Assembly: GCA_031213475.1 (NCBI GenBank)
Contig: JARUPZ010000035.1
Coordinates: 5,012,953-5,076,952 of the forward strand
Origin: Nereocystis luetkeana
Taxonomy: Eukaryota; Sar; Phaeophyceae; Laminariales; Laminariaceae
Reading direction: 5' to 3'
Length of the DNA: 64,000 nt
Shown here in pieces: positions 19,250 through 31,200 of the stretch. The position numbers and the translations under genes are program-made. Within the stretch, counting starts at the first letter, position 1; each line of letters opens with the position of its first letter. The notes below the pieces were generated by a model. That model did no database searches. It was not told the origin of the DNA and worked only from the letters and a program-made list of their open reading frames with translations.

Positions 19250-22200
19250 ATGGGTCGACGACCGAGAGCGACTGGAGCGAAGCCATATCTACATGGGGCC
19301 ATGAACGTCGTATCGACGCTGGTGCTATGCCTCGCTGTAGGGCGGCTGGTTTTCGTTCTGCGTCCTCCCCAGGACGATCGCGACAGCAACCATCAGCGAG
19401 TGCCAAAATGGATGCCGACTCCGAGGCAGGATGAACGTCGCCACACCTCGCTCTCCGGCGGGCATCATGACGAGTCCGGGCATCGTCATGCCGTCACAAC
19501 AGATGACGTCCTCCGGGGAGTGATGATACCGATGCACGAACAACAGCAATATCTTCGCCAGAGGCGAGCAGAGGAGGGAGAGCGAGCGGCCAACTACAAC
19601 AAGCAGCAGGCAGTGGTGGTAGAGAGCGGTTACAAGAGTCCGACGAGTCGCCGCGCGGGGTCGCCGAGTGGGGGCAGCGATGCCGCCTGGGGGCTGGGGA
19701 GGAGGGTGCTCATTTTCACGATGGACTCTTTGCAGGACCGAGTGGCTCTTGCCTCGAAAGGAGGGCCTGCTGGAGAGATCAAGATCAGGGAGAGCTTGAG
19801 CGCGGCATTGAAGGAGGCTGGGGTTGAGGTGAGTAGGTACTTCGTATGTATGACAGTTGGGAGTTCGAGGTGTATGCGTTGCCCTCTCTTTCTCTTCGGG
19901 ACAGCCTGAATGGAATTGACTGCCCGTCTTCTTGCTTGAGCTTGTTGGCGCAGTAACGAATACGAGTACGTACTCGTACCTGTACTGCGAACGAGTACTC
20001 GTACTGCTGAGAGGTTGGACTGGAGGTAGGACCCTGATTTCTGTAACCCGGGTACCCGGTGGGTATACCGGGACGGGTCCTACCCATTTGACGGGTAGGG
20101 TCCGAGCTCAGAACCCGCGGGTTTTCAGAGCCTGTGGGTAATTGCGTTGTCGGGAACCGGGTACCCGGGTCACCTGTGTTGCACTGCCCACAAAAAAAAA
20201 CTGATATCGCCAAAAGTCCCGACAAGCTACTCGTACTCGTAGACACTGGAATCACATCTGCCACCGTTTTTTTTACGAAGACTTTCGTTTTTTCTGCTTC
20301 CGCTCCGAACGTTTTCATCGAGCCAGAATTTGGCAGGGCAGATATGAGCTTGTTGGTTGTTGTTGTTGTTGTTGTTCTCACATTAACTCTCTGACGAAGG
20401 AGTCCGTGGTCACACGAAGGTGCTGGAGCCCTAGGAAGATCCGAAAAACCACAAAAAATCGAAATTCGGTTGCCTAAAAATACACGAGCTTCTTGGTGCA
20501 CTCCCGTGCTGCGTGAGTGTGCCAAAGCGACAGCAGTTTTACTGAAATGTGGTTCCATGCGCTTGATTTTTTGTTTTGTTTGCTGCTATAGTCAAGTGTT
20601 TTTTTTCTGGACCATGTAGAACGAGAAGGAGTTTTTTTTTCTGAAATGTGATGGTATCACGTACCAGTAGCCATAAAGCGGTGCAATACGTACCAGTGTT
20701 AGAGTTACCATAAGAGCACGTGACGTGTTACTAACGGAAACGTCTACGTATATTGTATCAGTATGAGGAGACAGGCAGTTACTACGAGTGCAAGAGCACG
20801 TGACGTGCTATTGTATTAATAGTAACGGAAGCGTCTATTAATAGTAGATTGTACATGTATGAAGATACATGGTTCTGGGCACAGTCTGGCACTCGACTGC
20901 CCCCCTCTGTCGCACTCTGTTCCTGTGCCCTAATTGAGCTCTCCATGCGATAAGCAACAAGAAGACCTTTACCAAGAAAAAGCGTGCCCTGACCAGCATC
21001 GACGTCCCTGTGTCCTCCCCTCTATGAGGCACCTTGACATTTGGCGTCATCGGCAGGACTCGAACCTGCGGGTGAGCGTTCTTTATTTCTGATTCGGACT
21101 TGCGTCTTCAGGTACCACGTCGTGGAGAATTGGCTTCCATTTCGTAGCCCCAAAGAGTCTCACGTTGTTGCCCTTTGTTTCAGCTGACCGCATACAGGAA
21201 CTTTACTGTTCAACGTCCTTTTTCTTTTTTGTCGGGGTACCTACGGGTTCCACGTTTTCGACCCTGTTTTGGCTTCGCAGCTCACATAGCTCGTTTCGTT
21301 TTGAGCACCCCCGTTTCTGTTTTGGCTTTTTGTTTTTATCGCTTTTTCCTTTCTTTCGCGGCGCAGCTGCCCCTAAGGGCCTACAAGTCGACCCCGTTCT
21401 TGCCTCACAGCCGCAGGTCGTTTACTGTCGATCCGCCTCTTATTTTTTTCCTTTTCAACGACTCTGTTTAGGGACGAACGAATCCCGTATACCGAGTTTT
21501 GCAAGTGGTCCTTCGTAGCTCGCCACTGAAAGTCTCACGATATAGACCCCACGTTTCAGACTTTGAGCTTCACTACGACTAGCTCCTTGCCAAAATCTTG
21601 TTTCTTTCGCATGCGCTTTCTAAGTTTTCCTGTCGGAATCCCGCGTCCCATTTTTGGCCAACTAGCTCCTTGCCAACTTCTTGTTTCTTCCGCATGCACT
21701 TTCTAACTTTTCCTGTTAGAACCCTGCGTCCCATTTTTGGCCATCTCCCCCTATACGGTTTTCTGTTTTTCTGTTTTTTCTATGGTCCAAGTGTTTGCCG
21801 GAATTATAGATACTTCCTACCATTCTCCAAGCTGCAAAATCAGTTCAGGCTCTTTCGAATAGTCGCATCTTCGACTCCCATTTCTGATTTCTGGGATGAC
21901 ATGGTCGCCAACCTTTGATCGTTCGTGTGGTCTGCATCTACGAATATTCAGGGTGGGCTAATGTGATGGTATCACGTACCAGTACCCACAAAGCCGTGCA
22001 ATACGTACCAGTATGAGAGCACGTGACGTGTTACTAACGGAAACTTTTACGTATACCAGGTATTGTATCAATATGAGGAGACAGGCAGTTACGTACTACG
22101 AGTATGAGAGCACGTGACGCGCTAGTAACGGAAGCGTCTATTAATAGTAGGTTGTACATGTATGAAGATACATGGTTCAGGGCACAGTCTGACACTCGGC

Positions 22201-25200
22201 TGTCTCCCCCTGTCGCACTCTGTGCCTGTACCCTAATTGAGTTCTCCATGAGATATGCAACAAGAACAGAAACCACAACAGTAGACCTAGCCTGTAGGCC
22301 TATCAATCGGCAGCGAGCAGTGCCGTGTTCTGCTTGGGCACCTATCACGAGAAGCTAGAAGGGGGCACGGGACGGGTGTGGCCGTTCTTCTCTTCTCTCT
22401 GCCTCTGGGCAACTTAAACTATTCGTTTCCGTCGGTAGAGACCATGACTATAAATAATTAATTCCGTCGGTTGTGAACAAAACAGGCATCTCACGTCAAC
22501 TTAGATGTACTACGCTTTACCAAGAAGAAGCATGCCCTGGCCAGCATTGACATCCCTGTGTCCTCCCCTGTATGAGGCACCTTGACAGAAACGTACTCGA
22601 AGCTTCTGGGTTCTCTTCCTGGTCGTTAGCAGAAGGAAAATACTTGACTACGTTTGCGATTTTTTTTTGTTGTGTCTCCCTCTGTCTCAGTCTGTGACCA
22701 CATATTCAATAGGATAAGGAATTAGGACGCACACTGGGTGTACTGAAGAAGCTGGGTAGAAAGGACGATTTAATGTGAAGACCATAACAACAACAACAAA
22801 AATTACAAGAAACCGAAAATTCAAGCGCCTGGAACCACACTTTCAAACTTCAGCGACCAGGCCCGCCTCAACGGACGACACGAAAAGCGCTGGCGCTTTG
22901 GCACACTCCCGGGAGTGCATCAAGGAGCTCATAGCTGCCCTGCTAATTTCTGGCTCGATGGAAACGGGTCGGGAGCTATTAATAGAGCAGAAGAACGAAA
23001 AGTGCTCGTAAAAAAACGGCGGCAGACGTGATATCAATGTCTTAGTTGTCGGGACTTTTTTGTGTGTTTTTTTGGGCAGTGCAACACAGGTGGGGTACCC
23101 GCGGATTTTCGGGTACCTGCGGGTACTTGGCATTCCCGGTTCATTTTGCCTGGACAATAAATTTAGGAAACCCGTTCAAAACACACACTCACACTGCCTG
23201 TCAACTACGTAAACCATCAACTATAAGTAGCTACGCTCAACGCTGAAAGGGACGCGCACGGCACACGGCAGTATCGTCACGCGGCACCGGCGGGGCACAA
23301 TGAGCCAGGAGGCGAGCGATCCTGTCGCGGCCTCTCAGAAACTGAATTCTGGCGGGGGGGCGATCTTGCTGAGAATCCCGCCGAAAGTTGAAGGCGCCTG
23401 TGCATAGCGCCCTCGAAAGACGAAAGCGATGCGGACAGCAGCAGCGAAGACTCTGTAGGCCCTGACTTTGACAGCAGTTGTAACAGTGGAGAATCGGAGG
23501 AGGAACATAGCAATGACTTCGTCGGAGAGATACCAGCGCCCGCGGGAAATCCGAAGGCCAATGGCGGGGGTTCGGGTGCTGCGGGCGCAGTTACTGCCAG
23601 TGCCTGGTGCGCCGGCCCAAGCCCACGGAGCCGTTCCCGCGCGCAAGAATGCAAAGCTTGCTGCTGGTCCGGCGAGCAGCAGTGGCAAGCAGGTCGGGGG
23701 GGGAGCCTCCCCGGCCTCCAGCAAGAAGAAGGCACTCGGTTGTTGGTATGCTATCTACGGTAGTTCCGCATTACTATGATACAGCGGATTGTAATTCAGC
23801 ATTACAGGTATCCACGGTAGTTCTGCATTCCCATGATACAACGGATTGTAATTCATTATACGGCCAATCAATAAGTTGATGCAATACAGTAATGCTACCT
23901 TCCGATATCCGGTACTTAGTGGGTCGGAAAATGTTCACAGCAGTCTTTTAAGCGGGAGACCGTCAACCATCGCCCTCATCTTACCCAGTTCCACACTTTG
24001 GCGTCGCCAAAACCATACCTCTCGCTAGGCTTGTTTGACATTATTTTCCCGTTCTGCGATACTCTATTGATACAACATGCGACACCACTTGAGAACTAAG
24101 AATATCTTTTACTTTCGGCCAGTTTCGAAATATTCCATCAGGCAAGGTGCGTCCTAGTCTAAGTCCAGCATAAAAACGGACACATGCTCTATTATTGTGG
24201 CCCGAAACTTGAGCCAGAAATTCTCAAATGCTGCCGCACACTACCGCTGTACATAATATTAATACTGCTGTGCTGGGATAATTTGGTGTATGTACGTTTT
24301 CATTGTAGGTGGAAGTTGCTGTTTCTGATCGCGACTTCGAGAGGCGAGCAGGCGCGATGGACATCTTCAGCGCCTACGTGCTCGACCCCTGGACCTGGGC
24401 AGGAAGAGGTATTATTCATATTAATGGTATGATGCATACCAAGTATTAACAGTACTACCTTGCACACATAGCATACAATAGCATACACTAGCAATACAAC
24501 AGAGAGTACACGTGTCGGTAGTACCTCCACCTTTGCGCAGACAACAGTGGGCAGTGGTGGATGCGGTGATTTCACGCTTGTGTTGGCGTTTGAATACCAT
24601 GGCAGCAGTACATGACATCATACTTGCTGGCATTTTGCATTTCATGCGGGGGGCAACGCCCACTGCATGCTTGTTGTGTCTCGATGCCGAACGTTAGGAT
24701 TGTTATTGCTGCATTGCTGGTCATCGTGAGGGTTAGTTCCACTTTTCGGTCTCGCCGTTACCGTGTACAGTGTATAGCCAACGCCTAAGCCATGTTTTGT
24801 TACGAGTATGTGACGTTGTTGTTGGTGGTGGTGGTGATGGCGGTGGTGGTGATGACGGTGGCGGTGGTCGTGTTGGTGTTGGTGCTGGTGGTGGTGGTGA
24901 TGGCGGTGGTGGTGTTGGTGTTGTGGTGGTGGTGGTGGTGGTGATGGTGTTGATGGTGGTGGTGGCGGCGGTGGTGTTGGTGGCGGTGTTGGTGTCGTCG
25001 TGATCGTCGTTGTTTTCAACTTCACTATCGGTCGTAGTCTAGACCGTGTTCAGCAGGAAGACGCCGATCATTCTGGAGGGATACTCGTATAGATTAAAAT
25101 TTTATGGATGCGCTCTTGGAGCAATGACACCCGGGCGGATTTCCCCACGTGATGACTGTGTCGGCGTTGCTTTTTATCCTCTGCCTTGCGGAGAGCGAGA

Positions 25201-28200
25201 GTGCTGAAGTGCTGCATAGTGTACCTGTAATAGGAGTTGAAGCGACGTATTGCTGTGCCTACTCTACCAGCAGTACGTTTTGAGGCGGCCTATTGGTGTG
25301 CCTACTGTACCGGCAATACCTTTTGAGACGACCTATTGCTGTTCCTACTGCACCAGCAGTACGTTTTTGGGTGATCATTAGCTGTGCCTACTGTACCTGC
25401 AGTACGGTTTGAGGCAATCTACTGCTGTACAAGCGGCACGTACCAACCTCGATGGCGTGTCGGGACCTGCACGTGCAGGATGGAGACTTAAGGCGCAGCT
25501 GGAAGGCAGGCAGCACAAGATGTTCATCTTGGACTTTTTCGGCTCAGACAAACCACACGCCAACCTCGGAGTTTCGTCGACTCAGCACCTCACGGCTTTC
25601 CCGGTTCCGTCGTCGCAATCGAGAACCTTCCTAGGCTACAACGCGGATTCCAGGTGGGCCTATTGTAGCCTTCCTGAGCGTCCCACCGAAAAGGCTCAAT
25701 TCTGCGCGTGATACCGCTAGTCAAGCGTTCAACGGGAAACCCATCCGTGTACGCGATGTCGCTCGCTGTCCGCCTTTTCCGTCGATGTCGGCGATAGCAG
25801 TAGGGTTCAAGCGTGCTGCAGTGGGATCGATGGTGCCAACCAATGGCAGTAAGGCACAAAGGTGATTGCAGTAAGATCGATGATGCCAATAGGGCAGAAA
25901 GGTGCTACCATCAGTAGGATCGATGTTGCCAAATAGCAGTATTTAGGGCACACAAAGGTACTACAATAGCTACAGTAGGATCGGTGTCGCCAATAGCAGT
26001 AGGGTACAAATATGTTGCAATATGATCGTTGTCGCCAATGGCAATGGGGCAAAAAAATGGTTGCACAGCAGGAGCCCTGTCTTTTGAGGCGCGTCAGGAC
26101 CTGTTTTGGCGTTAGTATACTATTTTTTGTCTAGAGGAAGGTCAGGGGCGGTCAGGTCGATCAAGGAATCAATTCATGGTCTCCTAGCATCTTAGATATA
26201 TCCACCTATTGTTAATATTGATAGTATTGACAGACACCCACGTATTATTAATAGTTAATACCTGGCACTTGTTATTACACCGAACACTCGTATTAATGGT
26301 ATTCATAGTGAGTATACGATAACCGAGAAAGCGAGGCGGAGCTTCACGGAAACAAACTTAGAAATCGGGAAACCGTTAGCGAATTTATTGTCTTCTTTTA
26401 GTGTAAAATGTCAAATTCAGCCCTTCCCAACTAAGAAACTATCCAGCCGGCGCTACGCCACGAAGAGCTCGTGCTTGACGGGTATTTGCTGGCACAGTCA
26501 GCACTGGCTGCTATGTACTGGTAATTGGTACCAGGTATCCTACAGTGACCATCTGCCTGAGGGTCGACCCGGATACGCTCTGCACGTTTCGTTCTGTTGG
26601 TTCACTCGTTAGTTATGCTGTAAGCATGTAAGGCAGCCCAAGGGGAGTCTGTTTTCGTTTTCGCCTTGGGTTTATATCCACTCTGGACGTACCCGGGCAT
26701 GACCAACACTCGATATAGTAAATTGCTGTTCATATTATAATAGTATACCCTGCCAAACATACTCTTTGAAACCTTGACGACCTTTATTACCTTTATTAGG
26801 TACTACTGTAGGTACTGATACCAAACACTTTGTATCTTACATCAGTATGTGACAGATGACAGAGGACAGAGGTATACCCCGCTTCCTCCCTCGGGGTGTA
26901 CTGTTGCCAATGTTTGCTCGGCATCCTCACGCGGTATCATGGTTCCCCAGCACTACTAGTACCACGCAACACGACTACGTATATGTTGATATGTTTTCCC
27001 TGGCTTCAGTCGCCCGAGCATGTTGCCGCCGCTATGAAGAACTGCAGTTCAGTTACTGTTGTTGTTGTCGTTGTTGTTGCAGTTGTTGCTGTTATTCTCA
27101 CATGAAGGTGATAAGTCAGGCTCCTCTACGCGTACCTGCTATAGGGTTACGGATAGAAGGAGAGGCTAGGTGTTACACTGCCACGTTACTGTCATACGTG
27201 AAAACTACAAATTTTATATTAGAGCAGTACTATTAATACGTATTAATAGTGTACTACATTGATATAATACTGTAGTGTTAGTGTTGTTGTACTTCGTCCC
27301 TAAAGGTAGGCACAACCATTGAAAGGGCTCGATGCTGGGAGACAATCCACACAATGCTTTAACCCGTTTGGGGCTTGAGGGGGAAAAACTGTCGAAACTA
27401 TATGACGATCACAGCGCCAGTCCACACGTCGGACATAAGGATAATCCACAGATCAATCAGACAGATCCGATAGGCCAGATATATCAGATAGATCAGATAG
27501 ATTATCTAGATCCCAGCCTGCTGTTACTATAAGCTGTGGTCCAGGATATATATATATATATATAGATATATCATGCAGATCATACAGATCAGGAACATAT
27601 CTGCCCTAAAATATCTAGATCATGATCTTATCTGTAGACGATCTGTCCAAGGTGTGCATCGATCACAATGTCACCATGTCACAGTAAACAACCCGGGGTG
27701 CCGGGGTAGGGGCAGGGCCCGAAGGGAGTGCCCGGAGGGCAACATGACGAGCTACGCGAAAAGCGCGCAAGAGGGCGGCACTCGTACTATTGGGCGGTCT
27801 TCCTGCGCGGTTGACAAATATCACCCATCTCTCTTTTTTGTGCACTAGATCCTCTGTGATTTTCATTTCAGTTCTTTCTTCCTATAACACACGTGCAACA
27901 TATAATAAACGCTTAACAATATACACACCCAGTAGAACGCGCGATCGAATTATATGTCACTATTGTAGTATCACACCAAGCTTGCCAACACCGGGTTTTC
28001 ATGATTTTTTCGATACCACAGCTCAGTTCGTCTTATGTTCTTGTCCCAACAGGATTCATATGAGAGCCCACGTCTGGGTTCAAAACATGGACTTTGTGAA
28101 CCGCTCTGAAAGAAAAAACGTGGTTTTCACTCCCGTTTTTTTTCCGGCCTCTGTTTGTTTTGTGCAGTGGGATGCTGCAATCAGGAGGGGTCATGAAGAA

Positions 28201-31200
28201 ACAGCAGGGGGTGATCTGGGGCAAGACACCTGCGTCTTTTGAGGGCCATGCTGCCAAAAACGTGATCGCTAGGCTCGCAGACTACGTGGAGCTGCATTCG
28301 ACAATTGCGCCCACGGACGCCCCACTAAGGCAAGCAATGCGCTTCCGCGCGGAAAGCCAGGGGTTCTCGTGAACGGGTATCAGCTTTTACGATAACTCGT
28401 TGGTAATGGTGGACCACGCCACCTTTCGGGCAGCCACAAGCATGATCACAATCAACATTTCAAAGCCCACAATGGGCGGTGACGCGAGCACCGCTGCATG
28501 GCGGAGGTCGGCCGAGTCTTGAGACTGGTCGCGATGACTGACGATGTGCTCCTTGCGACCTGTATGAATATTCAAAACATTGTTCACACAACATATTAGC
28601 GAAGAGCAAACGTAGAATACAGTAGCCTATACACGACGTACAGTAATTATCAATCAGTCCGCGCTATATGATTTGATTTCGGGCGATGAAAATATGTCAA
28701 AGCTGCTCGAGACTCGCGTCACTCCTCTGTGCCGATTACATGGCGGCCCGGCCTAAAAGTCTCGATGGCCACTGGAGGGTGAGGTGTGTGTCGTCGTGTC
28801 TGCAAAAAAGAACAGTTCAAATTTCAGATTGGTAGTTAGAGCCCTGCACAGCATGCCTTCGAAATAGGAACAAAATGGAACCTCCGCTTCCGTGTGATCC
28901 GAAAGAAGACGACGATGCGGATTCAAGCCGCACATTCGTCGAACGAATCCGAGCAAATGCCTGCTATGTTGGTTTCGTTTCTACTCGTAAGGATTCGACA
29001 GGTTTACGTTTCCGTAAAAAGTTGCTGCTGCCAACAGTATGCATCAACACAACCAGGAAAATAAAATGTGCGGAAGACGTCATCAGTCGTTGTTGCCAGC
29101 GCGTGGGTTGACCCGCTTGTGTTGTTGTAGGGCGAAGCACCCAATGCTTCCTCTGGTCTCGTACATCACTGCTGTGGCGACTGTGTGCTCGTCTACGTAG
29201 TAATGTGATCGATCGCTTGGTTGGCCGACTCTGTATAGTATCCACCTCTTTTTCCTTTTTCGCTTTCATTTTAATTTCGGGAGGCAATTGGATTTTTTTT
29301 TTTGCACGGTAATCCCAAGCCATCTCTATTCGAGACCTGGAGGAGGCTCTTCGCTACCTGGTACCTGGTGGTGGTAGTTGGTGATGTGGCTGTATTATCG
29401 TGTCGTAGTCGTGGTTGCATCAACTTCTGAAAATTATTTCATGACGGGTCACCACCACCTCGAATCGATGCGACCACTCCGCAGGCATCGGAACATCGTG
29501 TACCACGGCATGTTGTCTTCAGAGAAGTGGCAAGGCTTACTCCAAGAGTCCAAGTTCATGATCGGTCTCGGTGAGTGCTCGCACTGCAGGACTGTTGTTA
29601 ACACAGTTCAAGGTCACCCTGATATGTTGAAGGGTAATACGCTCCCAGCAGCCACTGCAACCTGCTGTGTGCTACTGTAGGTACTTCAACATACAGTGTG
29701 AATAATATAGCATGTTTTTGCCTTGTGAGGCAATAGTAGTGACTGACGGGGTTCCTTAAGGGCACTAAGGAACTACCCAATAAGGCAATACGACATGCCT
29801 TGCCGTCGGCACACCGTTTGTGTTTGACATGTTATTCGTTGTATAGCTAGGCTACGGGTTGAACACTCACGTTTTATCAAGGTCAGGTCTTTGGGTGCCT
29901 TACTATTGACTTGTTTATAGTATAGCGCTGAGTAATGACTGGTGTATGGTGTAGAGAGCAGTAACGACTGCTTTATAGGAAACGCTGGTGCACCCCTATC
30001 CCAATAATAGCATGTGTCTTAATACAGTACAGTAGGTCTTCGTTTTGTCGTGCCGGAAATATGTAGTCGAAAACGAAGGAAAATCCAGTATGTACATCGA
30101 ACACAGGATTGCTATGACATATAGCCGGACTCTGCGAACGTCACGACGCAAGGGATTGGTATCGTATGTTGCCGGTATTGGCGTATATGAGTAGAATTGT
30201 ACGATTAACACGTGTGATTAGATAACACCTCCGCTAAACTTCCGAGCCGCGTTTTGTCTAAAGCAGCATAGGGGAGCACACACAACGAAAACGATGGCTT
30301 TGGAAACATCTCGATGACACATTTGGGATAGACGTATATATCGCTCGTCGTATTTAGTGCGCCCTTTCCGTTATCGAGAAAATCATCTTCCAAATTCGTC
30401 TCAGGGTGTCGTGTGTTCTCTCGCGTTTTACACGGTATACATGGCATATACACGTTTGTTTCGGGGGTCTTCGCTGTCGTCTTCGTTTTGCCAATTTCGT
30501 GTGAAGCGACACGCTTTCTTAGAAGGTTTTTACGAAGGTTCCAAGGTTCCTATTAATAGAAGGTTCCCCGTACCCTGACGTTAATAATTTAGTGATCACA
30601 ACCCACGATAGACCGACAAAGCATGTATCCCCCTACACACAGACTATGCCTATACCTTCTGCAGACCGTAGTTGGTTCTGACTACCCCGTCACTTGAAAA
30701 CGAGCACCGGTCACGGGTGTACGGCTACGTGTTCCACTCTAAAAGCTAGTGTTTCGGTTATGGCAGAAGCGTACGTCAAGGCTTCATTTCCGCAATTTCC
30801 CGTCCGCCATACCCCTAAAACCCAACAACGCCGTCACTAGACAACTTTGCTCAGGGAGCGGTTGGGGAAGCTAGTTTTGTTTTGTTTGCTCCCCCCCCCG
30901 GTTTTGCGACAGTCAGAGCTAAACTGCACACGCGGGATGTGGAGCCCGATCAGCGGCACGCATGCGTAGTTTCAGATACGGACTGCAGACACAGCCATCA
31001 GGTGTATGATACCATGTGATGAAAACGAAATAACCCGGAACTTTAAGATACATACGTTGGGATATATTTGGTGTACACTGCCTTTTGACCCAACGGTTCT
31101 TGGACCGGCGGCATGATGAGAGGGATCGAGTTCGGGTGAAGTCCAGAGCGCTATGATAGCCTTCGATCGACTCGGACACCAACGGAAAGCGTCTCCGGAC

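Noticed and set aside
21040-21080. T-arm-like GGCAGGACTCGAACCTGC, possible tRNA 3' half on the minus strand
   Set aside because: No matching acceptor or anticodon arm upstream. It is at the edge of repeat D1 and is more likely a tRNA-derived fragment.
24642-25025. Pro/His-rich minus-strand protein
   Set aside because: Produced by the GGT triplet microsatellite.
25250-26060. CRISPR array
   Set aside because: The repeats here are contiguous degenerate tandem units without unique spacers, in an intron of a eukaryotic gene.
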